DNA of 64,000 nucleotides from Palsa-504 sp963839095 (GTDB lineage Bacteria; Actinomycetota; Actinomycetes; Streptosporangiales; Streptosporangiaceae). Positions 35,207 through 43,640 of this stretch are shown here, one piece after another. Numbering within the stretch: the stretch's first letter is position 1; each line of letters begins with the position of its first letter. Under the pieces are notes generated by a model. That model searched no databases, was not told where the DNA came from, and was given only the letters and a program-made list of their open reading frames with translations. The stretch is from NCBI GenBank assembly GCA_963839095.1, contig CAWIUF010000001.1, positions 310,001-374,000 of the forward strand. The letters run 5' to 3'. Both the position numbers and the translations under genes were made by a program.

Positions 35207-36259
35207 TTATTTCAGGTGGGGGGCCAGCAGGGTCAGGTCCGCGGGCGATAGGCGGTCGCTGGCGGTCTTGGCCTGGTGCCAGTACGGGTAGAGCAGCGGC
35301 GGGGCGCTGGCCGCGTCGAGCTGGGCCCGCTCGTCCTCGCTGAGGGTGAGGTCGGCGGCGGCCAGGTTGTCGGCCAGCTGCTCGTCGGAGCGGGCGCCGA
35401 TCACCAGCGAGGTGACGGCCGGCTTGGCCAGGGTGTAGGCCAGGGCCACCTGGGCGGCCGAGACGCCGCGCTGCTCGGCGACCTTGACCAGGACCTCGAT
35501 GATGTCGTAGACGCCTTCCTGGTCGTAGATCGGCGGCTCGCCCCAGTCGGTGAGATGGCGTGAGCCCTCCGGGGGCTGCTGGCCCCGGCGGTACTTGCCG
35601 GACAGCAGGCCGCCCGCCAGCGGGCTCCACACGAGGATGCCCAGGCCCTGGTCGACCGCGAGCGGTACCAGTTCGTACTCGGCCTCGCGGCCCTGCAGGG
35701 AGTAGTAGATCTGCTGGCTGACGAACTGCGGCAGGCCCAGCCGCTCCGACGTGCCCAGGGCCTTCATCAGCTGCCAGGCGGCGTAGTTGGAGGCGCCGAT
35801 GTAGCGGACCTTGCCCGACTGGACGAGCAGGTCCAGCGCCCGCAGGGTCTCCTCGAGCGGGGTCTGGCCGTCCCACTCGTGGACCTGGTACAGGTCGATG
35901 TGATCGGTGCCGAGACGGCGCAGGCTGGCCTCGCAGCCGGTGATGATGTGATGCCGGGAAAGCCCGGCGTCGTTCGGCCCGCGGCCCATCGTCATCCGGA
36001 CCTTGCTGGCGACCAGCACGTCGTCCCGGCGGCCGCGCAGCACCTCCCCCAGGATGTCCTCGGCCAGGCCGCCCGAGTAGACGTCGGCGGTGTCGATGAG
36101 GTTGATCCCGGCGTCCAGGCACATGTCGACCTGGCGGCGGGCCTGGTCCACGTCGGTCGACCCGACCTGGGCGAACCCGCCGCGGCCGCCGAACGTCATC
36201 GTGCCCATCGTGAGCACGGAAATCCGCAGGCCCGACTTTCCTAGTGCGCGATATTCCAT
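35207..36259 (-). CDS. aldo/keto reductase
   Basis: Intact, 350 residues. The catalytic tetrad is visible: Asp and Tyr in LIDTADVYSGG, Lys in VLVASKVRM, His in LYQVHEWDG. The C-terminal NADPH-binding segment is VIGARSDEQLADNLAAADLTL. It belongs to the YajO/PdxI-like open-loop AKR groups that reduce small aldehydes and ketones; substrate unknown. Stands alone. Confidence 0.9.
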   Translation of the reverse strand: MEYRALGKSGLRISVLTMGTMTFGGRGGFAQVGSTDVDQARRQVDMCLDAGINLIDTADVYSGGLAEDILGEVLRGRRDDVLVASKVRMTMGRGPNDAGLSRHHIITGCEASLRRLGTDHIDLYQVHEWDGQTPLEETLRALDLLVQSGKVRYIGASNYAAWQLMKALGTSERLGLPQFVSQQIYYSLQGREAEYELVPLAVDQGLGILVWSPLAGGLLSGKYRRGQQPPEGSRHLTDWGEPPIYDQEGVYDIIEVLVKVAEQRGVSAAQVALAYTLAKPAVTSLVIGARSDEQLADNLAAADLTLSEDERAQLDAASAPPLLYPYWHQAKTASDRLSPADLTLLAPHLK

Positions 36260-36403
36260 ACATCCGACTTTATCGAGTAGGCTATGCCGAATCCCGGCGC
36301 GGGTGGAAGTCTTCGCACCGAGGCGATGCTGGTCGGTATCCCGGGCGACTGATCCCGGACGACAGACTCTTGCACCGTGTTCTTGCCCCGCGCGATCCGT
36401 CGG

Positions 36404-38113
36404 CTAATCCATGAGCATCATCCAGGCTGTGGCGTGGTACTCCTTGACTTCGACGGGAACCGGAAAGTAGCTCGCGACGTACGCTTCGTCTTGATCGTGC
36501 CGCACAACTGTGTCGTAGACGAACGGTGACACTATGATGCCGAGGCGGGCCGTGCTCCCAGTAAAGGCTTCCTTAAAGGCGGGCGCTTCCACTATCCGCG
36601 CCGCGACTATGATTGCCTCTCCAGAAACACCCATTTCATCACTTACCACGGGACCGACATTTACGGAAAGACGGAGCTGGAACTGAGCAGAACTACGATG
36701 GCTGCTATTATGCCGATCCAGCCCAGAGGGCAGCACGCGAAGTAGCTGATCCATAATTTTTGCCGTCGGAACTTCCGCCGGTATCACTATCAATATTCCA
36801 TCGCCACGGTCTTCTAGCCGCACTCCAGAATAGCCGCCTATAGCCGCATGCATTATATTGGAGAGTGCTTTCCTGATGGTAAGGCGATCCGCGTCGGTGC
36901 GCTTATGTGCGCTAAAGGCGACCACATCGGTAAGGATGACGGTACAGTTCTCGCCGGTTAGCAGCTTATCGGTACCCCGAGCATGACGCTGGTCCTGCAC
37001 GAACTCGAGTATGCGGGGATTGGCACTGATGAAAGCCGCAAAATCCTTAGTTTGCACGACCAGGGCCCAGATCATCTCTAGCGCGATTACGGAGGCCGAT
37101 CGAATGCTAACCTGCAGCGCGGCGCGTTCGCCGATGAGCTGGCCCCGGCTGCGCTCGGCCAGGACGCGTTCGTTTCCGTTTTCACTGACGCGAATGCTGG
37201 CTCGGCCGGCGAGGATCACCAAAATGTAGTCCGCCGGCTCGCCTTGCTCCATGATGGTGGCTCCGGCCGCGAACGTCCGCATAGAGGCCACCGACCTCAG
37301 CACTTCCCGCTCGGTCGGATCGAGGACGTCCCAAAACGGCGCAGCGGACGCCTCGGACAGTCCGGGTTTCCGGGCTTTGGCGAGTTGCTGGCGAATTTCA
37401 TCAACTTCACGGGCAGTGCGAGCAGCCCGCGCTTCGGCGTCAGTCAGTTGCTGGCGAAGCCGTTCGGTCTCTATCTCAGCATGGTCTAGATAATGCGGCG
37501 ACTGCTCTGTCCTGGCAGCCGTACGGCCCGGGGCGGCCTGCGGCGCTTGGCTAGGGGCCTGCGCTCCTGGCATCCTCTCGGCAGCCGAGGCTGAAGTGGT
37601 GACAGGCACGTACCAGAACGTGTCGCGCATCCTGGCGGCCAAGTGAGCGATGGTTTTGCGGGCAGCCGGGGAGGCGACCGACTCGAACCGCAAGTCACGC
37701 CAGTCGGCGTACTGCCGCGAGGCCAGGGTGGCTGCCATGGGGTCAGCCTCATAGCGGCGAGGGTCATCGATCTGCGGAGTACTGATGTAGTAGATAGGCA
37801 GGATGAGGTCGTTCCGGCCGAGTTGGCGTTCCCGGTCCAGGAACTGCTTTGCCTCGGCCCGGCAATGTGGGCTGCGGAAGAAGCCGGGGGTGATGATAAC
37901 CAGCAGCAGTGTTACGGCATCCAGGGCTTCGACGATGCGCTGCTGCCAATTCTGCCCCCAGGCAATGTCACGGTCTTGGAAGATTTCGAATTCTTCCCCG
38001 GTTTGCACCCGGATCTCTGCGGCCAGCCGTTCCCGCAGTTCGGTGAGCTGCCCGTCGTCGTGCTGATCGTCGAATCGGGCATAACTCATAAAAGCAGCCA
38101 GCTGGCCTGTCAT
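36404..38113 (-). CDS. TIR - cyclic-nucleotide-binding - nucleotide-cyclase-like three-domain protein (candidate one-gene antiphage effector)
   Basis: Intact, 569 residues, with GGGGAGGGGGTGAC before ATG 38113. Residues 5-165 are a TIR domain: AAFMSYARFDD, FQDRDIAWGQNW, VIITPGFFRSPHC and the candidate NADase Glu E87 (CRAEAKQF). A Pro/Ala linker and a charged coiled coil (210-248) follow. Residues 259-375 form a CRP-type cNMP-binding domain with GQLIGERAAL (G328, E329) and RSASV (R338). Residues 388-568 resemble a class III cyclase: metal Asp D396 (ILTDVVAF) and D438 (DRGDGIL), Arg R506 (VAARI), but Ile502 replaces the usual transition-state Asn. Base composition is clearly less GC-rich than the flanks, which suggests transfer. 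Function inferred, not shown. Confidence 0.85.
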   Translation of the reverse strand: MTGQLAAFMSYARFDDQHDDGQLTELRERLAAEIRVQTGEEFEIFQDRDIAWGQNWQQRIVEALDAVTLLLVIITPGFFRSPHCRAEAKQFLDRERQLGRNDLILPIYYISTPQIDDPRRYEADPMAATLASRQYADWRDLRFESVASPAARKTIAHLAARMRDTFWYVPVTTSASAAERMPGAQAPSQAPQAAPGRTAARTEQSPHYLDHAEIETERLRQQLTDAEARAARTAREVDEIRQQLAKARKPGLSEASAAPFWDVLDPTEREVLRSVASMRTFAAGATIMEQGEPADYILVILAGRASIRVSENGNERVLAERSRGQLIGERAALQVSIRSASVIALEMIWALVVQTKDFAAFISANPRILEFVQDQRHARGTDKLLTGENCTVILTDVVAFSAHKRTDADRLTIRKALSNIMHAAIGGYSGVRLEDRGDGILIVIPAEVPTAKIMDQLLRVLPSGLDRHNSSHRSSAQFQLRLSVNVGPVVSDEMGVSGEAIIVAARIVEAPAFKEAFTGSTARLGIIVSPFVYDTVVRHDQDEAYVASYFPVPVEVKEYHATAWMMLMD

Positions 38114-38168
38114 CGTGTCACCCCCTCCCCTTTCAAGCGGCGCCTAGCCTCCTACCTGGGCGCTTACC

Positions 38169-38426
38169 ATGTCATACGGGCGGGAGGCCTGGGCAGATCC
38201 GCTTCAGGCGAGGATATACCCGGTACGGCAGGGATGGCAGCGCAGGGCATATAGAGCGCTGAGTTGCCTACTGATCAGAGAGGTATCACCGTTTCGATGG
38301 TTAACTGGTGAGGTCTGGGGAATCCGGGCCGCCAAGGCACTCGAGGATCTCGAGGATCTCGGGCTGGCGATTCGCCTGATCCGCCCCGGGCCGCCATCGG
38401 TGCTCAAGCCCTGGCGTCCTGCTTAA
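38169..38426 (+). CDS. small hypothetical protein divergent from the TIR-cyclase gene
   Basis: 85 residues from ATG 38169, 55 bases from the divergent TIR gene start. The middle, RWLTGEVWGIRAAKALEDLEDLGLAIRL, has the spacing of a helix-turn-helix followed by a wing, so a small winged-helix DNA-binding protein is possible. No ribosome site is clear and the start may be wrong. Base composition matches the TIR gene more than the flanks. Coding status uncertain. Confidence 0.4.
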   Translation: MSYGREAWADPLQARIYPVRQGWQRRAYRALSCLLIREVSPFRWLTGEVWGIRAAKALEDLEDLGLAIRLIRPGPPSVLKPWRPA

Positions 38427-38471
38427 GCCGCAATCGCGTCCCGTTTAGCGTTGGGCATGGGCCGCGAGGGG

Positions 38472-38993
38472 TCAGGCGGGGCGGAGGCCGGTGGCGTGGC
38501 GGCGGGCTAGGTTGCGGTAGATCTCGGGGTTGGTGTCGACCCATTCCTTGGCGCGGCCGGTGACTTCGCCGGCGACGCGGGCGGGGACGCCGACGGCGAT
38601 CATGCCGTCGGGGACGACCAGGCCGGGCGGTACGGTGGCGCCGGCCGCGATCAGGGCGCGGCTGCCGATGACGGCGGCGTCGAGGACGGTGGCGCCGTTG
38701 CCGATCAGCGCCTCGGCGCCGATGGTGCAGCCGTGCACGACGCACAGGTGGCCGATGGTGGCGCCCTCCCCCACTTCGGTCACCGGGTCGTCGCCGCCGT
38801 GCAGGACCGAACCGTCCTGGATGTTCGCGCCGCGCCGGATGATGATCGGCCCGAAGTCGGCGCGCAGCACCGCCCCGTACCAGACGGACGCTTCGGCCTC
38901 GACCCGGACGTCCCCGACCAGGGTGGCGGTGGGCGCGATCCACGCTTCCGGGCTGACCTGCGGCGCGCGGCCTTCAAAGGCGAAAAGTGGCAT
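38472..38993 (-). CDS. gamma-class carbonic anhydrase-family protein
   Basis: 173 residues, intact. Left-handed beta-helix hexapeptides run through the middle (GDVRVEAEASVWYGAVLRAD, IIIRRGANIQDGSVLHGG), and His residues in SVLHGG, IGHLCVVHG match the three zinc/iron ligands of the YrdA/PaaY-like group. May hydrate CO2 or act on an acyl group. It is followed after 33 bases upstream by an epimerase-like gene on the same strand. Confidence 0.9.
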   Translation of the reverse strand: MPLFAFEGRAPQVSPEAWIAPTATLVGDVRVEAEASVWYGAVLRADFGPIIIRRGANIQDGSVLHGGDDPVTEVGEGATIGHLCVVHGCTIGAEALIGNGATVLDAAVIGSRALIAAGATVPPGLVVPDGMIAVGVPARVAGEVTGRAKEWVDTNPEIYRNLARRHATGLRPA

Positions 38994-39026
38994 CCGCCCA
39001 TCATGCCTGCACGGCGCGGCGCCGCC

Positions 39027-39626
39027 TTAGGCGCCTCCGGCGCGGTCGTCGATGGTCAGGGTGACACCGGGCGGCGCCTCGAGGGCGAGCACGCTCAGCC
39101 GGGCCGCGTCATCGAGGTGGATGCGCGGCCGGGCCGGCGGCGTCGTCTCGTAGTAGGTACCGGGGCCCCAGAGCTGGCCGTACCTGATCACGACGCCGCC
39201 CGCCGCCAGCACCGTGCGCTCGTGGCTGGCGGTGACCGCCCGGCGGGCCTCGTCGGACTGCTCCCAGGCAATGCTCTGGGCGATGAACTGCTCCGCCCCG
39301 GCGGCCACCGCCGCGGCCAGGAGGTTATGCGTCCCCTCGCTGCGGATGCGGTCGTTACGGGCGCCGAAGCTGGCCATGTCCGTCACGTTGTCCGGCAGGT
39401 CGGTCAGCTGGTGAAAGACGCAGTCAGGACCGTAGGCCTCGACCGCCTCCGCCAGGGCCTCGGCGTCGAAGACGTCGCAGATCACCGGCTCGGCCCCGAG
39501 TTCCCGGAGCGATCCGGCCTTTTCCGGCAACCGCGTCATCCCCGCTACCTCATGGCCGGCCTCGACCAGCAGCGGGACCAGGCGGACACCGATCAGGCCG
39601 CTCGCGCCGGCCACGAAGATGCGCAC
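39027..39626 (-). CDS. NAD(P)-dependent epimerase/dehydratase-like protein
   Basis: About 199 residues from GTG 39626, chosen because VRIFVAGASGLIG starts the Rossmann fold there and upstream residues look non-coding. VICDVFDAEAL and VFHQLTDLPD follow in the expected order. It is shorter than typical extended SDRs (300+) and lacks a clear YxxxK, so it may be a reduced NAD-binding protein. Substrate unknown. Confidence 0.8.
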   Translation of the reverse strand: MRIFVAGASGLIGVRLVPLLVEAGHEVAGMTRLPEKAGSLRELGAEPVICDVFDAEALAEAVEAYGPDCVFHQLTDLPDNVTDMASFGARNDRIRSEGTHNLLAAAVAAGAEQFIAQSIAWEQSDEARRAVTASHERTVLAAGGVVIRYGQLWGPGTYYETTPPARPRIHLDDAARLSVLALEAPPGVTLTIDDRAGGA

Positions 39627-39670
39627 GGCACAGCAGCCTACGACATGACCGGCTCGGCAGGCTGGCCGGC

Positions 39671-40081
39671 TCAGGCCCGCGGCTGGGAGATGTTGACCAG
39701 CCAGTCGATGCCGAACTGGTCGACGCACATGCCGAACTCGTCGCCCCAGACCTGCTTGGCCAGCGGCATCGTGACGGTGCCGCCGACGGCGAGCTTCTCG
39801 AAGTACTCGCGCAGGACGGCGTCGTCACCGGACAGGCTGACCGAGAACCCGGCCGCGGGCTTGTACTCCATGTGACCGGGGACGTCGGCGGCCATGATCG
39901 TGTAGCCGGCGTCGGTCTCCAGCTGGCCGTGCATGATCTTGTCGGCGTCGGGCGCGTCCGCCATGCCCAGGTCGCCGAACGTGCTCAGGGTGAGCTCACC
40001 GCCGAACACGCTCTTGTAGAACTCCAGCACCTGGCGGGTGTTGCCGTTGAAGTTGAGGTACGGATTGAGTCGAGATGCCAT
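39671..40081 (-). CDS. PhnB-like VOC-family protein
   Basis: 136 residues from ATG 40081 with AAGGGGGAAGT ahead of it. Begins ASRLNPYLNFNGNTRQVLEFY, the PhnB/glyoxalase signature, with a second half AAGFSVSLSGDDAVLREYFEKL and GDEFGMCVDQFGIDWLVN. This is a single-domain 3-demethylubiquinone-methyltransferase-like VOC protein. No catalytic function is known for most of this family. Divergent from the methyltransferase gene. Confidence 0.9.
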   Translation of the reverse strand: MASRLNPYLNFNGNTRQVLEFYKSVFGGELTLSTFGDLGMADAPDADKIMHGQLETDAGYTIMAADVPGHMEYKPAAGFSVSLSGDDAVLREYFEKLAVGGTVTMPLAKQVWGDEFGMCVDQFGIDWLVNISQPRA

Positions 40082-40178
40082 TACTTCCCCCTTGAAGCGT
40101 CGGAAGGCCGACGCTACCAGCCGGGTCTGACAAAAACCTGGTGACGAGCAGGTAGCGGCGGAGGTACCGTCCCAGGCG

Positions 40179-40932
40179 ATGAATGAAGAAGACGGGTATT
40201 TCGGGGAAGACGTCGCGGCCAGCTACGACGACGGGTTCGAGGGGCATTTCGACCCGGCGGTCATCGACATCACCGCGGGCACGCTGGCCGAGCTGGCCGG
40301 GGGCGCTGCCAATTCAGGTCACGGGCGGGCGCTCGAGTTCGCCATCGGGACCGGGCGGGTCGCGCTGCCGCTGGCCGCCCGCGGCGTCGAGGTGCACGGC
40401 ATCGACCTGTCCCGGGCGATGGTGGCCCGGCTGCGGGCCAAGCCGGGCGGCGACGCGATACCGGTCACCATCGGCGACTTCACCAGCACCCGGGTGGACG
40501 GCACGTTCTCGCTGGTCTACCTGGTGTTCAACACGATCATGAACGTGACCACGCAGGACGCGCAGGTGGCCTGCTTCCGCAACGCCGCCGCCCACCTGGA
40601 GCCGGGTGGCTGCTTCGTCGTCGAGGTCGGGGTCCCGGACCTGCGCAGGCTGCCGCCGGGACAGACCGACGTGCCGTTCGACGCCGGCCACGCGAGCTGG
40701 GCGTTCGACCGCTACGACACGGCCACCCAGACGATGAGCTCGAACTACGTCACGGTCGAGAACGGCCGCGGCCGGTTCCGCTCGATCCCGTTCCGGTACG
40801 TGTGGCCGGCCGAGCTCGACCTGATGGCGCAGCTGGCCGGGATGCGGCTCTACGACCGCTGGGAGGGCTGGGCGCGCGAGCCGTTCACCAGCGAGAGCGG
40901 CGGGCACGTCTCGGTCTGGGTCAAGCCTCTAG
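40179..40932 (+). CDS. class I SAM-dependent methyltransferase
   Basis: ATG 40179. Motif I is ALEFAIGTGRVALPLAARG, then GIDLSRAMVARL (motif post-I), VTIGDFTSTR and LVYLVFNTIMNVTTQ. After SVWVKP the open frame continues through the opposite-strand hydratase gene and joins the NTF2-like gene, which cannot be natural: a TAG one base out of frame at 40930 is the likely real stop, lost through an indel. Restored length about 251 residues. Substrate unknown. Confidence 0.82.
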
Positions 40933-41699
40933 CGGTCCCAGTTCGGCTTGCGCTTCTCCAGGAAGGCCTGCATCCCTTCCTGGGCGTCGGGCAGCTGGCT
41001 GGTCGCCGCCATCACCTCGATCGCGTACGCGTAGGCCTTGGGCTGGTCGAGGTCGATCTGCGCGTACAGGGCCTGCTTGCCGATGCCCTTGCTGGCGGCC
41101 GAACCGCGGGTGACCCGCTCCAGCAGGTCGTGAACGGCGGAGTCGAGCTGCGCCGCGGGCACCACCCGGTTGACCAGGCCCCAGTCGAGCGCGGTGGCCG
41201 CGTCGATGACGTCGCCGGACATGGCCAGCTCGGCCGCTCGCTTACGGCCCACGTTCCTGGCCACGGCCACCATCGGGGTGTGGCAGAACCAGCCGCCCTT
41301 GCCGCCGGGGGTGGCGAAGCCGGCCTCCTCGCTGGCCACGGCCAGGTCGGCGGTGGCCACCAGCTGGCAGCCGGCCGCGGTGGCCAGCCCGTGCACCCGC
41401 GCCACCACGGGCTGGGGCACATGCTGGATCAGCGTCATCAGGTCGGTGCAGGTGGTCAGCAGCGCCCGCATGGCGGACAGGTCCGCGCCGGCCATGTCGG
41501 CGAAATCGTGCCCGGCGCTGAACACCGGGCCGTTTCCGGCCAGCACGATACCGCGCGCGTCGCTGTTCCCGATCTCGCCGAACGCCGTGATCAGCTCGCG
41601 CATGTGCTCGAGCGACAGGGCGTTGCGGCGCTGCGGCCGGTTCATCGTGATCGTGGCGAAGTCGCCGGCGCGCTCCACCTCGATGTGCTCGTAACCCAT
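40929..41699 (-). CDS. enoyl-CoA hydratase/isomerase-family protein
   Basis: 256 residues from ATG 41699. Crotonase signatures: MNRPQRRNALSLEHM, the oxyanion-hole loop AGHDFADM, and VHGLATAAGCQLVATADLAVA. The second catalytic Glu usually found in hydratases is not obvious; the ATPGGKGGWFCHTPMV region resembles the ECHDC3-like subgroup, whose reaction is poorly known. Lies divergently from the NTF2-like gene, 42 bases apart. Confidence 0.88.
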   Translation of the reverse strand: MGYEHIEVERAGDFATITMNRPQRRNALSLEHMRELITAFGEIGNSDARGIVLAGNGPVFSAGHDFADMAGADLSAMRALLTTCTDLMTLIQHVPQPVVARVHGLATAAGCQLVATADLAVASEEAGFATPGGKGGWFCHTPMVAVARNVGRKRAAELAMSGDVIDAATALDWGLVNRVVPAAQLDSAVHDLLERVTRGSAASKGIGKQALYAQIDLDQPKAYAYAIEVMAATSQLPDAQEGMQAFLEKRKPNWDR

Positions 41700-41741
41700 G
41701 ACACTAAGGTAAGTCCAAAGGACCCCCAGGAGGAGAGCGCG

Positions 41742-42089
41742 ATGACGCGTACGCCGCAGGAAGTGTTCGCCCACCACGCCCAGGCGCTCGGCGCCGGCGA
41801 CCTGGACGCCATCGTCGAGGACTACGCCGACGACGCCGTGTTCATCACCCCGGCCGGCACCCTGCGGGGCAAGGACGGCGTCCGCCAGGGGTTCGTCCAG
41901 CTGCTGGGTGACGTGCCCAACGCGGACTGGGCGCTGCCGACGCAGATCTACGAGGGCGACGTGCTCTTCCTGGAGTGGACCGCGACCGCCGCCTCGACCA
42001 AGGTCGAGGACGGGATCGACACGTTCGTCTTCGCGGACGGGCTGATCAGGGTGCAGACCGTTCGGTACACAGTGCAGCAGACGGGGTGA
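41742..42089 (+). CDS. NTF2-like (SnoaL-type) small protein
   Basis: 115 residues from ATG 41742 with AGGAGGAGAG ahead. The cone fold shows in VFAHHAQALGAGDLDAIVED, DDAVFITPAGTLRGKDGVR and the strand-rich C-terminus DVLFLEWTATAAS. Such proteins are isomerases, hydrolases or ligand-binders; nothing fixes the role here. The stop abuts copy 3 of the dispersed repeat. Confidence 0.88.
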   Translation: MTRTPQEVFAHHAQALGAGDLDAIVEDYADDAVFITPAGTLRGKDGVRQGFVQLLGDVPNADWALPTQIYEGDVLFLEWTATAASTKVEDGIDTFVFADGLIRVQTVRYTVQQTG

Positions 42090-42130
42090 GGCGGGGCGGG
42101 AAACCCACCCGTTCGGTACCTCGGTTTTCA
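42088..42130. repeat. dispersed intergenic element, copy 3
   Basis: Right after the TGA comes GGCGGGGCGGGAAACCC, then ACCCGTTCGGTACCTCGGTT. The order and wording match copies at 2185-2229 and 7362-7404. It lies between convergent genes. Confidence 0.6.
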
Positions 42131-43582
42131 GGCGGTGGCGCGGGCCGGTACTAGCCGTACGGCCCGCCAGGCTACGGCGGTGGCGGCCAGCGCGGCTACG
42201 GCCGCGGCGAGCATCGCGGCGCGGTCGCCGGAGACCCCGTTCCCGTGGCTGACGCTCTCGGCCACGGCGGGCAGCAGGGCCGCGCCGACCGCGGCGCCGA
42301 TCTGCCGGCTGGTGTTGATCATGCCGCCGACCAGGCCCTGGTCGGCGTCCGGCATGCCGCGGCTGGCCAGCACGGTCGAGCCGAGGGCGGTGCCCGCGGT
42401 GCCGAAGCCGATCAGCGTGACCACGAACAGCACCGGGCTCCAGCCGGTGGCCGGCAGCCGGGTCAGCACCAGGAAACCGGTGGCGGTCGCGGCGGCGGTG
42501 AGCACCAGCAGCCGCTTGACTCCTATCCGTCCCGCCAGCCGCGGGCCGGTGAAGCCCGCGATAAAGCCGACGATTCCTTGCGGGGCGATGATCAGGCCGG
42601 TGAGCAGCGGCGACTCGTGCAGCACCTGCTGCAGGTAGAGGGAGAGCACGAGCATCTCGCCGCCGTTCCACAGGCCGAGCAGGAACGCCAGCGTGGTCCC
42701 GTCGCGCAGCCCGCGGCGGTGCAGCAGGCTGGGCCGGATGAGGGGCTCGGGGTGCCGGGTCTCGGCCTTGGCGAAGGCCGCGGTGGCCGCCGCGGCGATG
42801 ACGATGGCCGCGATGACCAGCGGGGACGACCAGCCGAGGACGACGCCCTGGGAGATGGCGAGGACGGCGAGGGTGACCGCGACGGTGATCAGCAGGGCGC
42901 CGCGGACGTCGAGCCGGTGGCTTTTGGCTTCCAGTCGCGCTTTGGCTGTCTTGGCCGCGCCGAGAACGGACGGGGACAGGGCCGCGGCGGCCAGGCCGAC
43001 CGGGACGTTGACCAGGAACACCGCGCGCCAGCTGGTGAACTGCACCAGCACGCCGCCGAGGACCTGGCCGGCCACGAAGCCGACCGAGGAAACCGCGCCG
43101 TACAGGCCGATGGCGCGCGTACGCTCGGGTCCCTCGGGGAAGCCGGTGGTGATGAGCGAGAGCGCGGCGGGGGCGACGATGGCGGCGCCCGCGCCCTGCA
43201 CGACCCGGGCCGCGATCAGCAGGACGGGATCGCTGGCCAGGCCGCCGGCCAGGCTGGCCAGCGAGAACGCGATCAGGCCGGCCACGAACATGCGCCGCCG
43301 GCCGAACAGGTCAGCCGCCCGGCCGCCGAGAATAAGCAATCCGCCGAACGAGATGGCGTACCCCGTCACGATCCACTGGACTGCGTCGGCGGGCATGCGC
43401 AGTTCGGTCTCGATCGAGGGTAGGGCGACGTTCACGATGGAGAAATCGAGGACGACCATGAACGCGGCGACGAGGATCAGGGCCAGCTGGAGTGGCTGGC
43501 GGCGGGTCGGGGGTGCTTGTGGTGCTGGGGGTGCTTGTGGCGTGCTGGTCGGGGCGGACACGGGGCGGCCGAGGGCAGGCAT
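42128..43582 (-). CDS. MFS drug-efflux transporter, DHA2 (14-helix) type
   Basis: 484 residues from ATG 43582. The first helix is LALILVAAFMVVLDFSIVNVALPSI with motif D1 (LDxxxVNVALP), motif A GGRAADLFGRRRMF and motif C in GLYGAVSSVGFVAGQVLGG. Fourteen hydrophobic helices are countable, fitting proton-antiport export of drugs or metabolites. It diverges from a TetR gene over a 58-base region holding an inverted repeat, the usual efflux/repressor pair. Confidence 0.92.
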   Translation of the reverse strand: MPALGRPVSAPTSTPQAPPAPQAPPTRRQPLQLALILVAAFMVVLDFSIVNVALPSIETELRMPADAVQWIVTGYAISFGGLLILGGRAADLFGRRRMFVAGLIAFSLASLAGGLASDPVLLIAARVVQGAGAAIVAPAALSLITTGFPEGPERTRAIGLYGAVSSVGFVAGQVLGGVLVQFTSWRAVFLVNVPVGLAAAALSPSVLGAAKTAKARLEAKSHRLDVRGALLITVAVTLAVLAISQGVVLGWSSPLVIAAIVIAAAATAAFAKAETRHPEPLIRPSLLHRRGLRDGTTLAFLLGLWNGGEMLVLSLYLQQVLHESPLLTGLIIAPQGIVGFIAGFTGPRLAGRIGVKRLLVLTAAATATGFLVLTRLPATGWSPVLFVVTLIGFGTAGTALGSTVLASRGMPDADQGLVGGMINTSRQIGAAVGAALLPAVAESVSHGNGVSGDRAAMLAAAVAALAATAVAWRAVRLVPARATA

Positions 43583-43599
43583 GATACCAATCAAATACG

Positions 43600-43617
43600 T
43601 TACGGATCGTTTCGTAA
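43600..43617. promoter_or_regulatory. TetR-type operator TTACG-N8-CGTAA
   Basis: TTACG (43600-43604) and CGTAA (43613-43617) are inverse arms in the 58-base divergent region between the MFS and TetR genes, where a dimeric repressor would block both promoters. The longer frame ACGTTACGGATCG-TTTCGTAAT is near-symmetric. Confidence 0.6.
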
Positions 43618-43640
43618 TATCTCTATGGTAGAACCTGGCC

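Noticed and set aside
40179..42089. A single 636-residue methyltransferase/NTF2 fusion
   Set aside because: The middle third is antisense to a conserved enoyl-CoA hydratase and the NTF2-like gene has its own strong ribosome site; the fusion comes from a lost stop.
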